Positions 38,419-47,405 of a stretch of DNA of 64,000 nucleotides are shown piece by piece. The translations under genes and the position numbers were made by a program. Location of the stretch: contig CAIUSV010000017.1 of NCBI GenBank assembly GCA_903901915.1, positions 1-64,000 of the forward strand, read 5' to 3'. Numbering within the stretch: position 1 is the stretch's first letter; each line of letters opens with the position of its first letter. This stretch comes from an uncultured Rhodospirillaceae bacterium (GTDB lineage: Bacteria > Pseudomonadota > Alphaproteobacteria > Rhodospirillales > Magnetospirillaceae). Below the pieces are notes generated by a model. It was given only the letters and a program-made list of their open reading frames with translations. It was not told the DNA's origin and ran no database searches.

Positions 38419-38623
38419 CGGCATTCCCGAACCGGGTCGGCGCTCCCAGGGATTTCATGCCGACGCCGCCGGGCTTCGGGCCGAGCCGGGGGCCGATGTC
38501 CCGCTGACAAGCGGAACGGTCGAAAGTTCTTGAGTCTGTCCAGCCTTGGTAGAATCGGTTTTGGGATTCCTCTTGGGCCGAGAATGTGATTCAAACTGCT
38601 GGCTGGATAGGAGGCCAGCAGCG

Positions 38624-39095
38624 ATGGCAGGACCTCTTTCATAAGACCTTCGGCAGCGGATAGCCGCAGCCCTGAATTCCGGCGAGACGACACGCTCGGC
38701 CGCGAAGCGCTTTGGCGTATCGGTGGCGACGGCGGTTCGGATTGGTCAGAAGTGGCGTTCTGGTCGGGGCCTTCAGCCGGGCAAGATGGGCGGGCATCGT
38801 CGCCCTGTTCTGAACGGCGAGACGGCGGATTGGATCTGCTCCCGTCTGGCCGAGAAGGTGGAGCCCTCGTGGGGAAGCCGGCACGCCAAGCCATCCGCAA
38901 GGCTGGTGCCCATCTGCTCTTCCTGCCGCCTTACAGTCCCGATCTCAACCCCATCGAGATGATGTTCGCCAAACTCAAGACGCTCGTTCGAAAAGCCGAG
39001 GAGCGAACCATCGAAACCACATGGAGGTGTGTCGGCATTTGGCTGAAGCCGATGCCGGGTATGGCACACACCCGGCATAGCGGACCGTCGCCCTG
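38624..39095 (+). pseudogene. Decayed IS630-family transposase (nonsense codon plus internal deletion/frameshift)
   Basis: ATG 38624: MAGPLS* (TAA 38642-38644) then DLRQRIAAALNSGETTRSAAKRFGVSVATAVRIGQKWRSGRGLQPGKMGGHRRPVLNGETADWI (N-terminal HTH). A different frame then gives GKPARQAIRKAGAHLLFLPPYSPDLNPIEMMFAKLKTLVRKAEERTIETTWR (the C-terminal IS630 signature). The central DDE core is missing. Confidence 0.85.
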
Positions 39096-39468
39096 AAGGC
39101 GGCGGCCCGAGGTACAGCGGTCAGATGCCGTGGCGGGATCAATCGAGGCCGGGCACAGAATCCACTTCGTAGATGAGTCAACTGTCTGACGATTCAGCCC
39201 ACCGCAACCACCGACAGTTGACAACCCGGCCTACAAAGGTCGGGAAGTTTGCTTTTCAGATCCTAGCCCGCTGCCAGGGCCACGATCTCCCCCAATATGC
39301 CGTGGACTTCCATCCGCATCCCGTCCGGAACGTCGGTGTCAGGGATCATCATCGCTTTTGACCTGTTCCCGAACGTGTTGCCGCTCAGAGATGGCGACCT
39401 GTTCCGTCACAGAGCGGTGGACGAAAACCGGGACAACACCTTACGATCTTGGCGAAATTGAGCACGGG

Positions 39469-41946
39469 ATGGCCTCATCGGCTGGGAAGCGAGCGCCCAT
39501 CCCGTATCGGGAAGGTGGAGTGGTGGAACAAAATCGACTTTCTCTGCGATTGCCCGCACTCGTCGGTGCGGTTCGCCGAATGCTGGGGGGGGCCGTGCTT
39601 TGTCTTCTGGGGACAGCGGCTGCCGCGGCTCCCGTAGTGTTGGACGGGGCAACCGGCAGCATCTCTCTTGCCGGGCATATCGAGGTATTCCGCGATAACA
39701 CCGGCCAGTTGGGCATCGAGGATGTCGTCCACCGCCACTTCACCCCGGTCTCGGGCAATTTGGCTGCGGGCTTCGACCGCTCCGCCTTCTGGCTCCGCAT
39801 TCCCCTGGAACGAGGGGGCGACGGCCCGATCGTCTGGCTGTTGGAGGTCGGGATGCCTTATCTCGATCATGTGGACCTTTATAGCTCCAATCCGGCCGGG
39901 GAATATGATGTGGCCAAGATGGGGGACCGCCTTCCCTTCGCCGAACGGTCGCTGCCCTACCGCAATTTCCTGTTCAAGCTCACGCCGCCGGTCGGCTCTT
40001 CCGAGATTTATCTACGCATCCAGACCACCAGCACGGTGATTGTCTATGGTGATGTCTGGACGCAGGACGCCTTTGGCGTAATGGCTGGGCGCGGCAGTAT
40101 CGTTCTGGGTCTGATCCATGGAGCAATGTTGATATTGATACTTTCTGCATTGGTGCAGGCCCTCGTAACCCGCCAGCGTGTCTATGGTATCTATGCAATT
40201 TATGCGACATTGCTTGAGCTTATGTTCGTTTCCATGAATGGGCTGGGAGGTCAGTTTTTCTTTCCACGATCACCGATGCTGGCCGACGGAATGACCGGGA
40301 TGTCCACTTGCCTCGCCGCCGGCTTTGGGGCGTTCCTCGGCTCCCTTTTGTTGAACATGGCCCGCCGCCACCCGTGGATACACCGCAGTTATCAGGTCTG
40401 TGGGACGTTCTCCATCCTCTCTGCGCTCTCGATCTTTGTGGACAAATATTATCTGGTCGGCCAGCCGGTACAGGCTATCGTGCTGTATCTTTGCATTATG
40501 CAGCCGCTGGTCGCGCTGCCGGCCGCTTTGCGCGGCGACCGCGAGGCGGCGACCTATCTTCTGTCCTGGCTTTTGCAGCTTTTAAGCCTCTCGCTTTTGG
40601 TGCTGCGGAATTTGGGGATGTCCTCGTTGGCGTTTGTCCCCGATCTTTTTGCACAGGTCACGGCGGCACTGCATGTGCTGGTGATCAGTGGCGGTCTCGG
40701 CCTGCGGATCGCCGCAATCAAGCGCGAGAAGCGGGCCGTGCAGGCCGCGCTTCTCAACGAAACGCAACGAAACAAGCGAGAGCTGGAGGGGCGCGTGGCC
40801 GAACGCACCAGTGAACTCGCCGCCGAGAACGCCGAGCGTCGCGTCGCCGAGATGCAATTGCGGGAAAGCGAGACCCAGTTGCGCGCCATGCTGGATGCCG
40901 CGCCGTTCCCGATGGTGGTCACCCGGATCGACGACGGCAGTCTGCTGTACCTCAACACGCCCGCCGCGGTGCTGTTCGGACAGGCGGAGGAAAAAGGCGA
41001 TAGCCGTACCTCCATCGACTTCTACGACAATGCCGATATCCCCCCCAGGCTGATCGAATCTCTTCATACGAATGGCGTCGTGGCCGGTGAGGAAGTGCTG
41101 TTCCGGCGCATGGACGGCGCACGGCATTGGATCATGCTGTCGGCGGTACGCTTCCGCTATGGCGGCGAGGACGCCGTGATGTCGTGCCTGAACGACATCA
41201 CCGCGCGCAAACAACTGGAGCAGTCCCTGATCGATGCCCGCGAGCGGTCGGACGCCGCTCTGGCATTGCAGCAGCAGGCCATGGCGGAACAGCGCAATTT
41301 CCTTTCCATGGTTAGCCACGAGTTCCGCACACCGCTGTCGATCATAGGGGCGGCGTCGGATTTGATCGAGCTGAAGTCCGAGCAGAATGGCAGAACGGAA
41401 CCGGGGGTGGCGAAGATCCGCCGCGCCATCCAGCGTATGACCGACCTGATCGACACCTGTCTGGCTGATGAATGGGTGGCGTCCACCATGACCAGCCCGT
41501 GCAGGCAGCCGGTGGATCTGGGGGCGGTGCTGCGGGAAGTGGCGGACGAGCGCGGGGAGATTGCGGCTCAGGCTATCCTCCTGATGCTGCCTCCCGAACC
41601 GGTTGTGGTGCTCGGCGATGTGTCGTTGCTACGGGTGGCGGTTTCCAATCTGCTCGACAACGCCATCAAATATTCCCCGGCCAGCGGCGAGATCCGCGTG
41701 ATTCTACGCAGCGATTATGATCAAGCGGTGCTGACCGTGGCCGACGATGGCCCTGGCGTCGCGTCACAGGAAGCGACACAGATCTTCGAGAAGTTTTATC
41801 GCTCCAACGCTGCCTTTAATAAGGGTGGAGCCGGTCTTGGCCTCTATCTGGTCAAGCAGATTGCCGAACGCCATGGCGGCGGCATCCGGCTGGAGCGCGT
41901 TCCCGGTACGGGAGCGACCTTCGTAATGGAATTGCCGGTCCAATGA
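39469..41946 (+). CDS. Membrane sensor histidine kinase, 7TMR-DISM type (signal peptide, periplasmic beta domain, about 7 TM, PAS, HisKA, HATPase)
   Basis: Periplasmic FWLRIPLERGG...WLLEVGMPYLDHVDLY; multiple hydrophobic helices; PAS-like MLDAAPFPMVVTRIDDGSLLYLNTPAAVLFG; HisKA FLSMVSHEFRTPLSII; HATPase NLLDNAIKYSP...DDGPGV...GGAGLGLYLVKQI. Start uncertain: ATG 39469 or GTG 39520/39523 after GGAAGGTGGAG. Confidence 0.88.
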   Translation: MASSAGKRAPIPYREGGVVEQNRLSLRLPALVGAVRRMLGGAVLCLLGTAAAAAPVVLDGATGSISLAGHIEVFRDNTGQLGIEDVVHRHFTPVSGNLAAGFDRSAFWLRIPLERGGDGPIVWLLEVGMPYLDHVDLYSSNPAGEYDVAKMGDRLPFAERSLPYRNFLFKLTPPVGSSEIYLRIQTTSTVIVYGDVWTQDAFGVMAGRGSIVLGLIHGAMLILILSALVQALVTRQRVYGIYAIYATLLELMFVSMNGLGGQFFFPRSPMLADGMTGMSTCLAAGFGAFLGSLLLNMARRHPWIHRSYQVCGTFSILSALSIFVDKYYLVGQPVQAIVLYLCIMQPLVALPAALRGDREAATYLLSWLLQLLSLSLLVLRNLGMSSLAFVPDLFAQVTAALHVLVISGGLGLRIAAIKREKRAVQAALLNETQRNKRELEGRVAERTSELAAENAERRVAEMQLRESETQLRAMLDAAPFPMVVTRIDDGSLLYLNTPAAVLFGQAEEKGDSRTSIDFYDNADIPPRLIESLHTNGVVAGEEVLFRRMDGARHWIMLSAVRFRYGGEDAVMSCLNDITARKQLEQSLIDARERSDAALALQQQAMAEQRNFLSMVSHEFRTPLSIIGAASDLIELKSEQNGRTEPGVAKIRRAIQRMTDLIDTCLADEWVASTMTSPCRQPVDLGAVLREVADERGEIAAQAILLMLPPEPVVVLGDVSLLRVAVSNLLDNAIKYSPASGEIRVILRSDYDQAVLTVADDGPGVASQEATQIFEKFYRSNAAFNKGGAGLGLYLVKQIAERHGGGIRLERVPGTGATFVMELPVQ

Positions 41947-41970
41947 CCTCCGCGCCGTTGGCGGGTAAAA

Positions 41971-41990
41971 TAGAAGGAAATAGCCGGAAC
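41971..41990 (+). promoter_or_regulatory. Weak direct repeat upstream of the response-regulator gene
   Basis: tagaaggaaa|tagccggaac, two 10-nt units matching at 7/10, 73 bp before ATG 42063; GAAGGAAA core shared with the element upstream of the LEPR genes. Confidence 0.35.
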
Positions 41991-42062
41991 TCGTGAGTTG
42001 GCCGCTGGTGGCTATACCGATAGACTCTGACGGCGGTTGGCACTTTGGGTCAGGGGTTGGAA

Positions 42063-42761
42063 ATGTCGTCAAAGCCCAGTCTCATCATCGTCGAGGATGA
42101 GGCGGACCTGCGCGAGGCCATGTGCGGCTATCTCGAACGGCTCGGTTTCGATGTGCGCGGCGCCGAAAGCGGACCGGATTTCGATCGGTTGTGGCGGGGT
42201 CGCGAGGCCGCCATCGTCGTCCTGGACGTCAACCTGCCGGGGGAAAGCGGGTTCTCCATCGCCACCCGTATCCGGGTTGCCTCCCCTGGTCTCGGCATCA
42301 TCATGCTGACCGCCCGGTCCCATGCGGAAGATCGCATCGCCGGCCTGGAACTGGGGGTCGACAACTATTTGGTCAAGCCGGTGATTCTGCGCGAACTGGA
42401 GGCGGCCATCAATACCCTGAGCCGTCGTCTGGCCATCGACGAACCGGAAGATGTGTCGCCGCAACAGTGGATCTTCGACCGCCAGGAGTGGTCGCTGGTG
42501 GCGCCCAACGGCATCAGGGTGGCCCTGACGGCGGCCGAATTCAGTCTGATGAGCACCCTGGCCGAATGCCCGGGGACCTCGGTCTCCGCCGGCGCCATCA
42601 TGGAAGCCCTGGGCAAGGTGGCGATTGATACCAACCGCCGCAGCCTTGATTCGGTGCTGTCCCGCCTGCGCCGCAAGATCGAGGAAGAAACCGGGGTGGA
42701 GTTGCCGATCCGCTCGGTTCGCTCGGTCGGCTATGTTTTTGCATCGCCACTATGTAGATAG
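42063..42761 (+). CDS. OmpR/PhoB-type winged-helix response regulator
   Basis: MSSKPSLIIVEDEADLREAMCGYLERLGFDV...VVLDVNLPGESGF...IIMLTARS...NYLVKPV receiver, then a C-terminal wHTH ending RSLDSVLSRLRRKIEEETGVELPIRSVRSVGYVF. Confidence 0.92.
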   Translation: MSSKPSLIIVEDEADLREAMCGYLERLGFDVRGAESGPDFDRLWRGREAAIVVLDVNLPGESGFSIATRIRVASPGLGIIMLTARSHAEDRIAGLELGVDNYLVKPVILRELEAAINTLSRRLAIDEPEDVSPQQWIFDRQEWSLVAPNGIRVALTAAEFSLMSTLAECPGTSVSAGAIMEALGKVAIDTNRRSLDSVLSRLRRKIEEETGVELPIRSVRSVGYVFASPLCR

Positions 42762-42796
42762 TAGTTATTTTATAATAATTCAATTTTTGGAGCGAT

Positions 42797-42825
42797 TAGG
42801 AAGGAAAAAGAAGGTAAGCGTGGGT
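42797..42825 (+). promoter_or_regulatory. 29-nt conserved element upstream of LEPR gene 1
   Basis: taggaaggaaaaagaaggtaagcgtgggt; 26/29 identical to 47288-47316; contains aggaaggaaa|aagaaggtaa (8/10 direct repeat, 10-bp phase). Confidence 0.6.
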
Positions 42826-42887
42826 GGAGCGCTTGTAATTTATGGGTTAATTGGTTGACCATATGTACTTTTGTTTGGTGGTCAATC

Positions 42888-45800
42888 ATGCGGATCGACA
42901 AAGCTCCCGGGTTCTCTTCCTGCCTCTTGGCGTTGGAGCCGCGTTGGATGTTCGACGGCGCCGCCGTCGTCGATGCCGCCCATGCCGCCGCCGACGCATC
43001 GGCCAAGGCGCTGATCCCGGTGGTACCTGCGGCGGTGCAGGTTCGCGCCGCCGATCCGCTCCTGGATGGCGGCAAACGCGAGGTGGCCTTCGTCGATACC
43101 TCCGTCGCCAACTACCAGGCATTGGCGGACAGCGTCCGCGCCGGGGTCGAGGTCGAGCTGATCGGCGGCGGCAACGACGGGTTGGCCCAGATCGCCCAAT
43201 GGGCGGGGACCCATGCCGGCTATGACGCCATCCATGTGCTGAGCCACGGTACCGAGGGACAGTTGACCATCGGCGCCGATGTCCTGTCCCAGTCCGGCCT
43301 GTCCGCCCCGGTGGTTCTGGCGGAACTGGCGGAGATCGGTCACAGCCTGAAGGCCGGCGGCGACATCCTGATCTATGGCTGCGATGTCGCCAAGGGAGCG
43401 GACGGACAGGCCTTCGTCGCCGATCTGGCCGCCGCCACCGGCGCCGACGTCGCGGCCTCGACCGACACCACCGGCCGGGACGGCAACTGGACGCTGGAAC
43501 GGGCGACCGGCGCCATCGAGGCGGACCGGGCGCTGACCGCCGACGGCGAGACCGGCTATGGCGACGACCTGGGGGTCGCCATCCGCGCCAGCATCGACGG
43601 CGCCACCCAGATGGCCGGCGGCTTCTCCACCAAGGCATTGGAGGTCAGCAACGACCACCGCTACGTCCTGTTCTCCAGCGATTGCACGACCTTCGGCGGG
43701 CCGGGCGGCACCGCCAACCTGTTCGTCGGCGACACCACCAATCACACGGTGACGCGGGTGAGTTATGCCCCCGACGGCACCGCCTTCACTTTGGTCGGCT
43801 CCGACACGAACGCCGCCGCCATGGCGGTCGATGGCAGCGGCCATGTCCTCGTCGTCTTCAACGCCACGGCCAGCGGTCAAACCAATGGCGGGGTGTTTCT
43901 CCGTGACCTTACCGCCGGCACTACCACCCTGCTGAGCGGCGATCTCCAGACCGTGGCGGGGGTCGGGATCTCGGCCAATGGCCTCACCGTCATGTACACC
44001 GTCTTTGACACGATGTCTCCCGGTCCCGCCAGCATTAAGGAAGCCACTACCCATATCTACGACCGTCAGAGCAGCACCGATACCAAGGTCGTCGACCCCT
44101 CGGCCCATGCCAACATGCCGAGCGCTCCCAGCATAACTGGCGACAGCGTTTACGAGGCGACGCTATCCGGCGACGGCAACGTCATCGCCTACACCCTGCT
44201 GAACGAAAATCTCGCCGATTCCGGCAATCCCAACGCCTACATCCACCTCTTCAACCGTAGCGGCGGCACGACGACCACCGTGAATTTGACCGCCGGCCAT
44301 TCGGTGGCCGGCAGCTCTCTGGTGCTGAGCAGCGATGGCGGCAAACTGGCCTACAGTACCCAGGATGCCAGCGGCTATTACCACGGCTATCTCTTCAGCG
44401 GTGGCACCTCCACCGAAGTTGCCACGGCCCTGGACGGGACCGTAGCCAATCTCTCCGATAAGCCTTGGATCGCCGTTTCCCCCGATGGCGGAACCGCCCT
44501 TTATCTGGCGGCTGGCGGCAAGGCGATCCTTTATGATCTCACCAGCAGCAGCCGCGCGGTGTTGGCCAAGAACACCACCGGCGGCAGTGCCTGGGTTTCG
44601 TCGACCGGCGGCGTCACCAACGATGGCTGGGGCGCCTATGTCACCTCCGACTCCAACATCGTCGCCGGCGACACCAATAGCCGATACGACGTCTTCATCC
44701 AGCAGGGCAATTCCGCCCCCGTCTTCACCAGCGCCGAGGTGGCCGCCGGCTACACCGACACCGCCGCCTACGACAGTAGTTTCTCCGATGCCACCGGCAC
44801 CCTGACCGCCACCGACGCCGACGGGCAGACGGTGACCTATGGCATCGACACCGGTACCGTCACCGGCGGGGTGGCGACCCTGGCCGGGACCTACGGCACC
44901 CTGACGGTGAACACCGCCAGCGGCGCCTACACCTATACCCCCAATGTCAGCGCCATCAACGCCGTGCCCGGCGGCCAGACGCCCACCGACAGCTTTCAGG
45001 TGACGGCAAGCGACGGCATCGCCGTCACCAAGCAGGCCTTCACCATCACCATCACCGGCGCCGCCGACACCCCGACGGCGGCGAGCGATACCGCCACCGC
45101 CGTCGAGGCGGGGGGCACCCTCGACGGCACCGCCGGCACCGATCCCAGCGGCAATGTGCTGACCAACGACACCGCCGTCGATATTGGCGACACCAAGACG
45201 GTTTCGGTCCTCGCCGGCGGCACGGTGGGGGTGGCGAAGGCCGGCAGTTACGGCACCCTGACGCTGAACGCCAACGGCAGCTACACCTATGTGGTGGATA
45301 ACGCCAGCAGCACGGTGCAGGCGTTGCGCACGGCGGGGCAGACCCTGACCGACAGCTTCAGCTACACCATGCGCAACAGCGCCGGCTTGACCGCCTCGTC
45401 GACACTGACCGTGACCATCCAGGGCGCCGACGACGCGCCGGTGGCGGTGGCCGATACCGCCAGCGCCACCGAGGCCGGCGGCACCGCCAACAGCACCGCC
45501 GGTACCGATCCCAGCGGCAACGTGCTGACTAACGATACCGACGTGGACAGCGGCGACACCAAGACGGTGTCGGCCATCACCGGCGGCACGGTGGGGGCGG
45601 CCAAAGCCGGTTCCTACGGCACCCTGACGCTGAACGCCAACGGCAGCTACGGCTATGCGGTGGACAACAGCAACACGGCGGTGCAGGCCCTGCGCACGAC
45701 GGCGCAGACCCTGACCGACACCTTCACCTACACGGTGCAGGACACCGCCGGCCTGACCGCCTCGACCACCCTGACCGTGACCATTCATGGCGCCGACGAC

Positions 45801-47243
45801 GCGCCGGTGGCGGTGGCCGATACCGCCATCGCCGTCGAGGCGGGCGGCGTGGTCAACGGCACCGCCGGCACCAATCCCACCGGCAACGTGTTGACCAACG
45901 ATACCGATGTCGATTCTGTCGCTAACGGCGAAACCAAGGTGGTGTCGGCCATCGCCGGCGGTACGGTGGGAACGGGCCGGGTGGGGAATTACGGTACGCT
46001 GACGCTGAATGCGGACGGCAGCTATGCCTATGGGGTGGATAACGACAACGCCGCCGTGCAGGCGTTGCGTATCCCGACCCAGACGCTGACCGACACGTTC
46101 ACCTATACCGTTCGCGATACCGCCGGCCTGACCGCCTCGGTGACTCTGGTGGTAACCATCCGTGGCACTAACGACGCGCCCGTGGTCTCCATTCCGCTCG
46201 CCGACACCAACCAAACACAAATCGTGGGTTGGAGTTGGGGCTATCGGATACCGGACGGCTCCTTCACCGACGTCGATTCCGTGCCCAATGGCGAAACCGC
46301 GACCTATACGGCGGCCCTGGCCGACGGATCACCGCTTCCCGGCTGGATGAAGTTCGACGCGGTGACGCGTACCTTCAGCGCCACGCCGGCTATCGGCACC
46401 TACAACGCCAACGTTCGGGTGACGGTGACCGACACGGCCGGCGCGTCGGTTTACGATGACTTCCGAGTCGCCTTGGATATCAGGCCTCCGCCTGTTGCCC
46501 TGCCGGCTCCTCCCGCCCCGCCGCCGCCGGCCGCGGCGCCAGAACCCAAACCGCTGCCGCCCCCGGCACCGGATGTCATCATCCCCGACCGTGGCAAGGG
46601 GGATGGAGGCAAGGGCGACGGCGGCACGGGGGCCGGCACCGGCTCCGGCTCCGGCTTTGGCGAGGCGGGCGGCGGCTTGGCGGGTCGGGCCAACGATGGT
46701 GGTATCAGGGCCTTGACCGGCCTGGTCCCCTTGGCGCCTACCTTGACGGCGGCCTCGATCGGCGCCTTCCGGGTGGCGGTGGTGGCCGATACCGCCAGGA
46801 CCACCGGGGCCGACGCCATCGTCATCGCCAAGCCTATCGGCGAGGTGGTGCAGGTGGGGCTGGTATCGTTCATCGTTCCCGTCGATGCCTTCGCCCATAC
46901 CAAGGCCGATGCGGTGGTGACCCTGCATGCCACCCAGGCCGATGGCTCGCCGCTGCCGTCCTGGCTGCAGTTCGATGCGGCCACCGGCCGGTTCGGAGGT
47001 ATGCCGCCCGCCGGGCAGGATCGGGCGCTTCAGATCAAAGTCATGGCTCGCGATACTACCGGTCACGAGGCGGCGCAGATCTTCAAGATGGATGTGCGCG
47101 GCAATCGTCAGGCGGGGGAGATCATCAAACCCGGTGTCCGCTATGCCTTCGCCGGACGCCCCGGCCTCGGCGCTCAGATACTGGCAGTCAGGGCCGGCGC
47201 CGACCGCATCGCCGGATTGGTCCGGATGGCGCGGGCATCGTGA
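42888..47243 (+). CDS. LEPR-type exoprotein 1: LEPRWMFDGA N-terminal motif, DUF4347, PD40/propeller-like region, three VCBS repeats, CADG-like domain, Pro/Gly-rich linker, Ig-like C-terminal domain
   Basis: MRIDKAPGFSSCLLALEPRWMFDGAAVV; DUF4347 signature HVLSHGTEGQ...LIYGCDVAKGADGQAFVADLAAATGADVAAS; VCBS signatures GNVLTNDTDVDSGDTKTVSAITGGTVG..AGSYGTLTLNANGSYGYAVDN (x3). ATG 42888 chosen over the track start at 42855. Confidence 0.9.
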   Translation: MRIDKAPGFSSCLLALEPRWMFDGAAVVDAAHAAADASAKALIPVVPAAVQVRAADPLLDGGKREVAFVDTSVANYQALADSVRAGVEVELIGGGNDGLAQIAQWAGTHAGYDAIHVLSHGTEGQLTIGADVLSQSGLSAPVVLAELAEIGHSLKAGGDILIYGCDVAKGADGQAFVADLAAATGADVAASTDTTGRDGNWTLERATGAIEADRALTADGETGYGDDLGVAIRASIDGATQMAGGFSTKALEVSNDHRYVLFSSDCTTFGGPGGTANLFVGDTTNHTVTRVSYAPDGTAFTLVGSDTNAAAMAVDGSGHVLVVFNATASGQTNGGVFLRDLTAGTTTLLSGDLQTVAGVGISANGLTVMYTVFDTMSPGPASIKEATTHIYDRQSSTDTKVVDPSAHANMPSAPSITGDSVYEATLSGDGNVIAYTLLNENLADSGNPNAYIHLFNRSGGTTTTVNLTAGHSVAGSSLVLSSDGGKLAYSTQDASGYYHGYLFSGGTSTEVATALDGTVANLSDKPWIAVSPDGGTALYLAAGGKAILYDLTSSSRAVLAKNTTGGSAWVSSTGGVTNDGWGAYVTSDSNIVAGDTNSRYDVFIQQGNSAPVFTSAEVAAGYTDTAAYDSSFSDATGTLTATDADGQTVTYGIDTGTVTGGVATLAGTYGTLTVNTASGAYTYTPNVSAINAVPGGQTPTDSFQVTASDGIAVTKQAFTITITGAADTPTAASDTATAVEAGGTLDGTAGTDPSGNVLTNDTAVDIGDTKTVSVLAGGTVGVAKAGSYGTLTLNANGSYTYVVDNASSTVQALRTAGQTLTDSFSYTMRNSAGLTASSTLTVTIQGADDAPVAVADTASATEAGGTANSTAGTDPSGNVLTNDTDVDSGDTKTVSAITGGTVGAAKAGSYGTLTLNANGSYGYAVDNSNTAVQALRTTAQTLTDTFTYTVQDTAGLTASTTLTVTIHGADDAPVAVADTAIAVEAGGVVNGTAGTNPTGNVLTNDTDVDSVANGETKVVSAIAGGTVGTGRVGNYGTLTLNADGSYAYGVDNDNAAVQALRIPTQTLTDTFTYTVRDTAGLTASVTLVVTIRGTNDAPVVSIPLADTNQTQIVGWSWGYRIPDGSFTDVDSVPNGETATYTAALADGSPLPGWMKFDAVTRTFSATPAIGTYNANVRVTVTDTAGASVYDDFRVALDIRPPPVALPAPPAPPPPAAAPEPKPLPPPAPDVIIPDRGKGDGGKGDGGTGAGTGSGSGFGEAGGGLAGRANDGGIRALTGLVPLAPTLTAASIGAFRVAVVADTARTTGADAIVIAKPIGEVVQVGLVSFIVPVDAFAHTKADAVVTLHATQADGSPLPSWLQFDAATGRFGGMPPAGQDRALQIKVMARDTTGHEAAQIFKMDVRGNRQAGEIIKPGVRYAFAGRPGLGAQILAVRAGADRIAGLVRMARAS
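45064..46180 (+). repeat. Three tandem VCBS repeats in LEPR gene 1
   Basis: Three units of about 122-128 aa: DTATAVEAGGTLDGTAG..., DTASATEAGGTANSTAG..., DTAIAVEAGGVVNGTAG.... Confidence 0.9.
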
Positions 47244-47259
47244 GGCAATAGCGATAAAT

Positions 47260-47276
47260 ACTAGACCAATTCTAGT
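47260..47276. promoter_or_regulatory. Inverted repeat between the LEPR genes
   Basis: ACTAGA-ccaat-TCTAGT, a perfect 6-bp inverted repeat with 5-nt spacer, in an AT-richer intergenic gap. Confidence 0.35.
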
Positions 47277-47287
47277 TAAGCTCAGAA

Positions 47288-47316
47288 TAGGAAGGAAAAA
47301 GAGGGAAAACGTGGGT
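47288..47316 (+). promoter_or_regulatory. 29-nt conserved element upstream of LEPR gene 2
   Basis: taggaaggaaaaagagggaaaacgtgggt; 26/29 identical to 42797-42825; direct repeat aggaaggaaa|aagagggaaa (8/10). Confidence 0.6.
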
Positions 47317-47405
47317 TCCTCCTCTGTTCTGCTTGGGCTACATGATCGAGTATCGCGAGGGTATGCGCGCTACGACGGAAGTTTTGACGGTTGAGAGAGG
47401 GCAGC

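Noticed and set aside
38624-39095. Functional IS630 element
   Set aside because: Early stop codon, frame change and missing catalytic core; ends could not be matched by eye.
44163-46220. 685-aa minus-strand ORF opposite LEPR gene 1 (and 42882-44108, 50708-52039, 52692-54644)
   Set aside because: Repeated GRHRRAAGDGRH-type composition mirrors the VCBS repeats and other clear genes on the + strand; antisense artefact.
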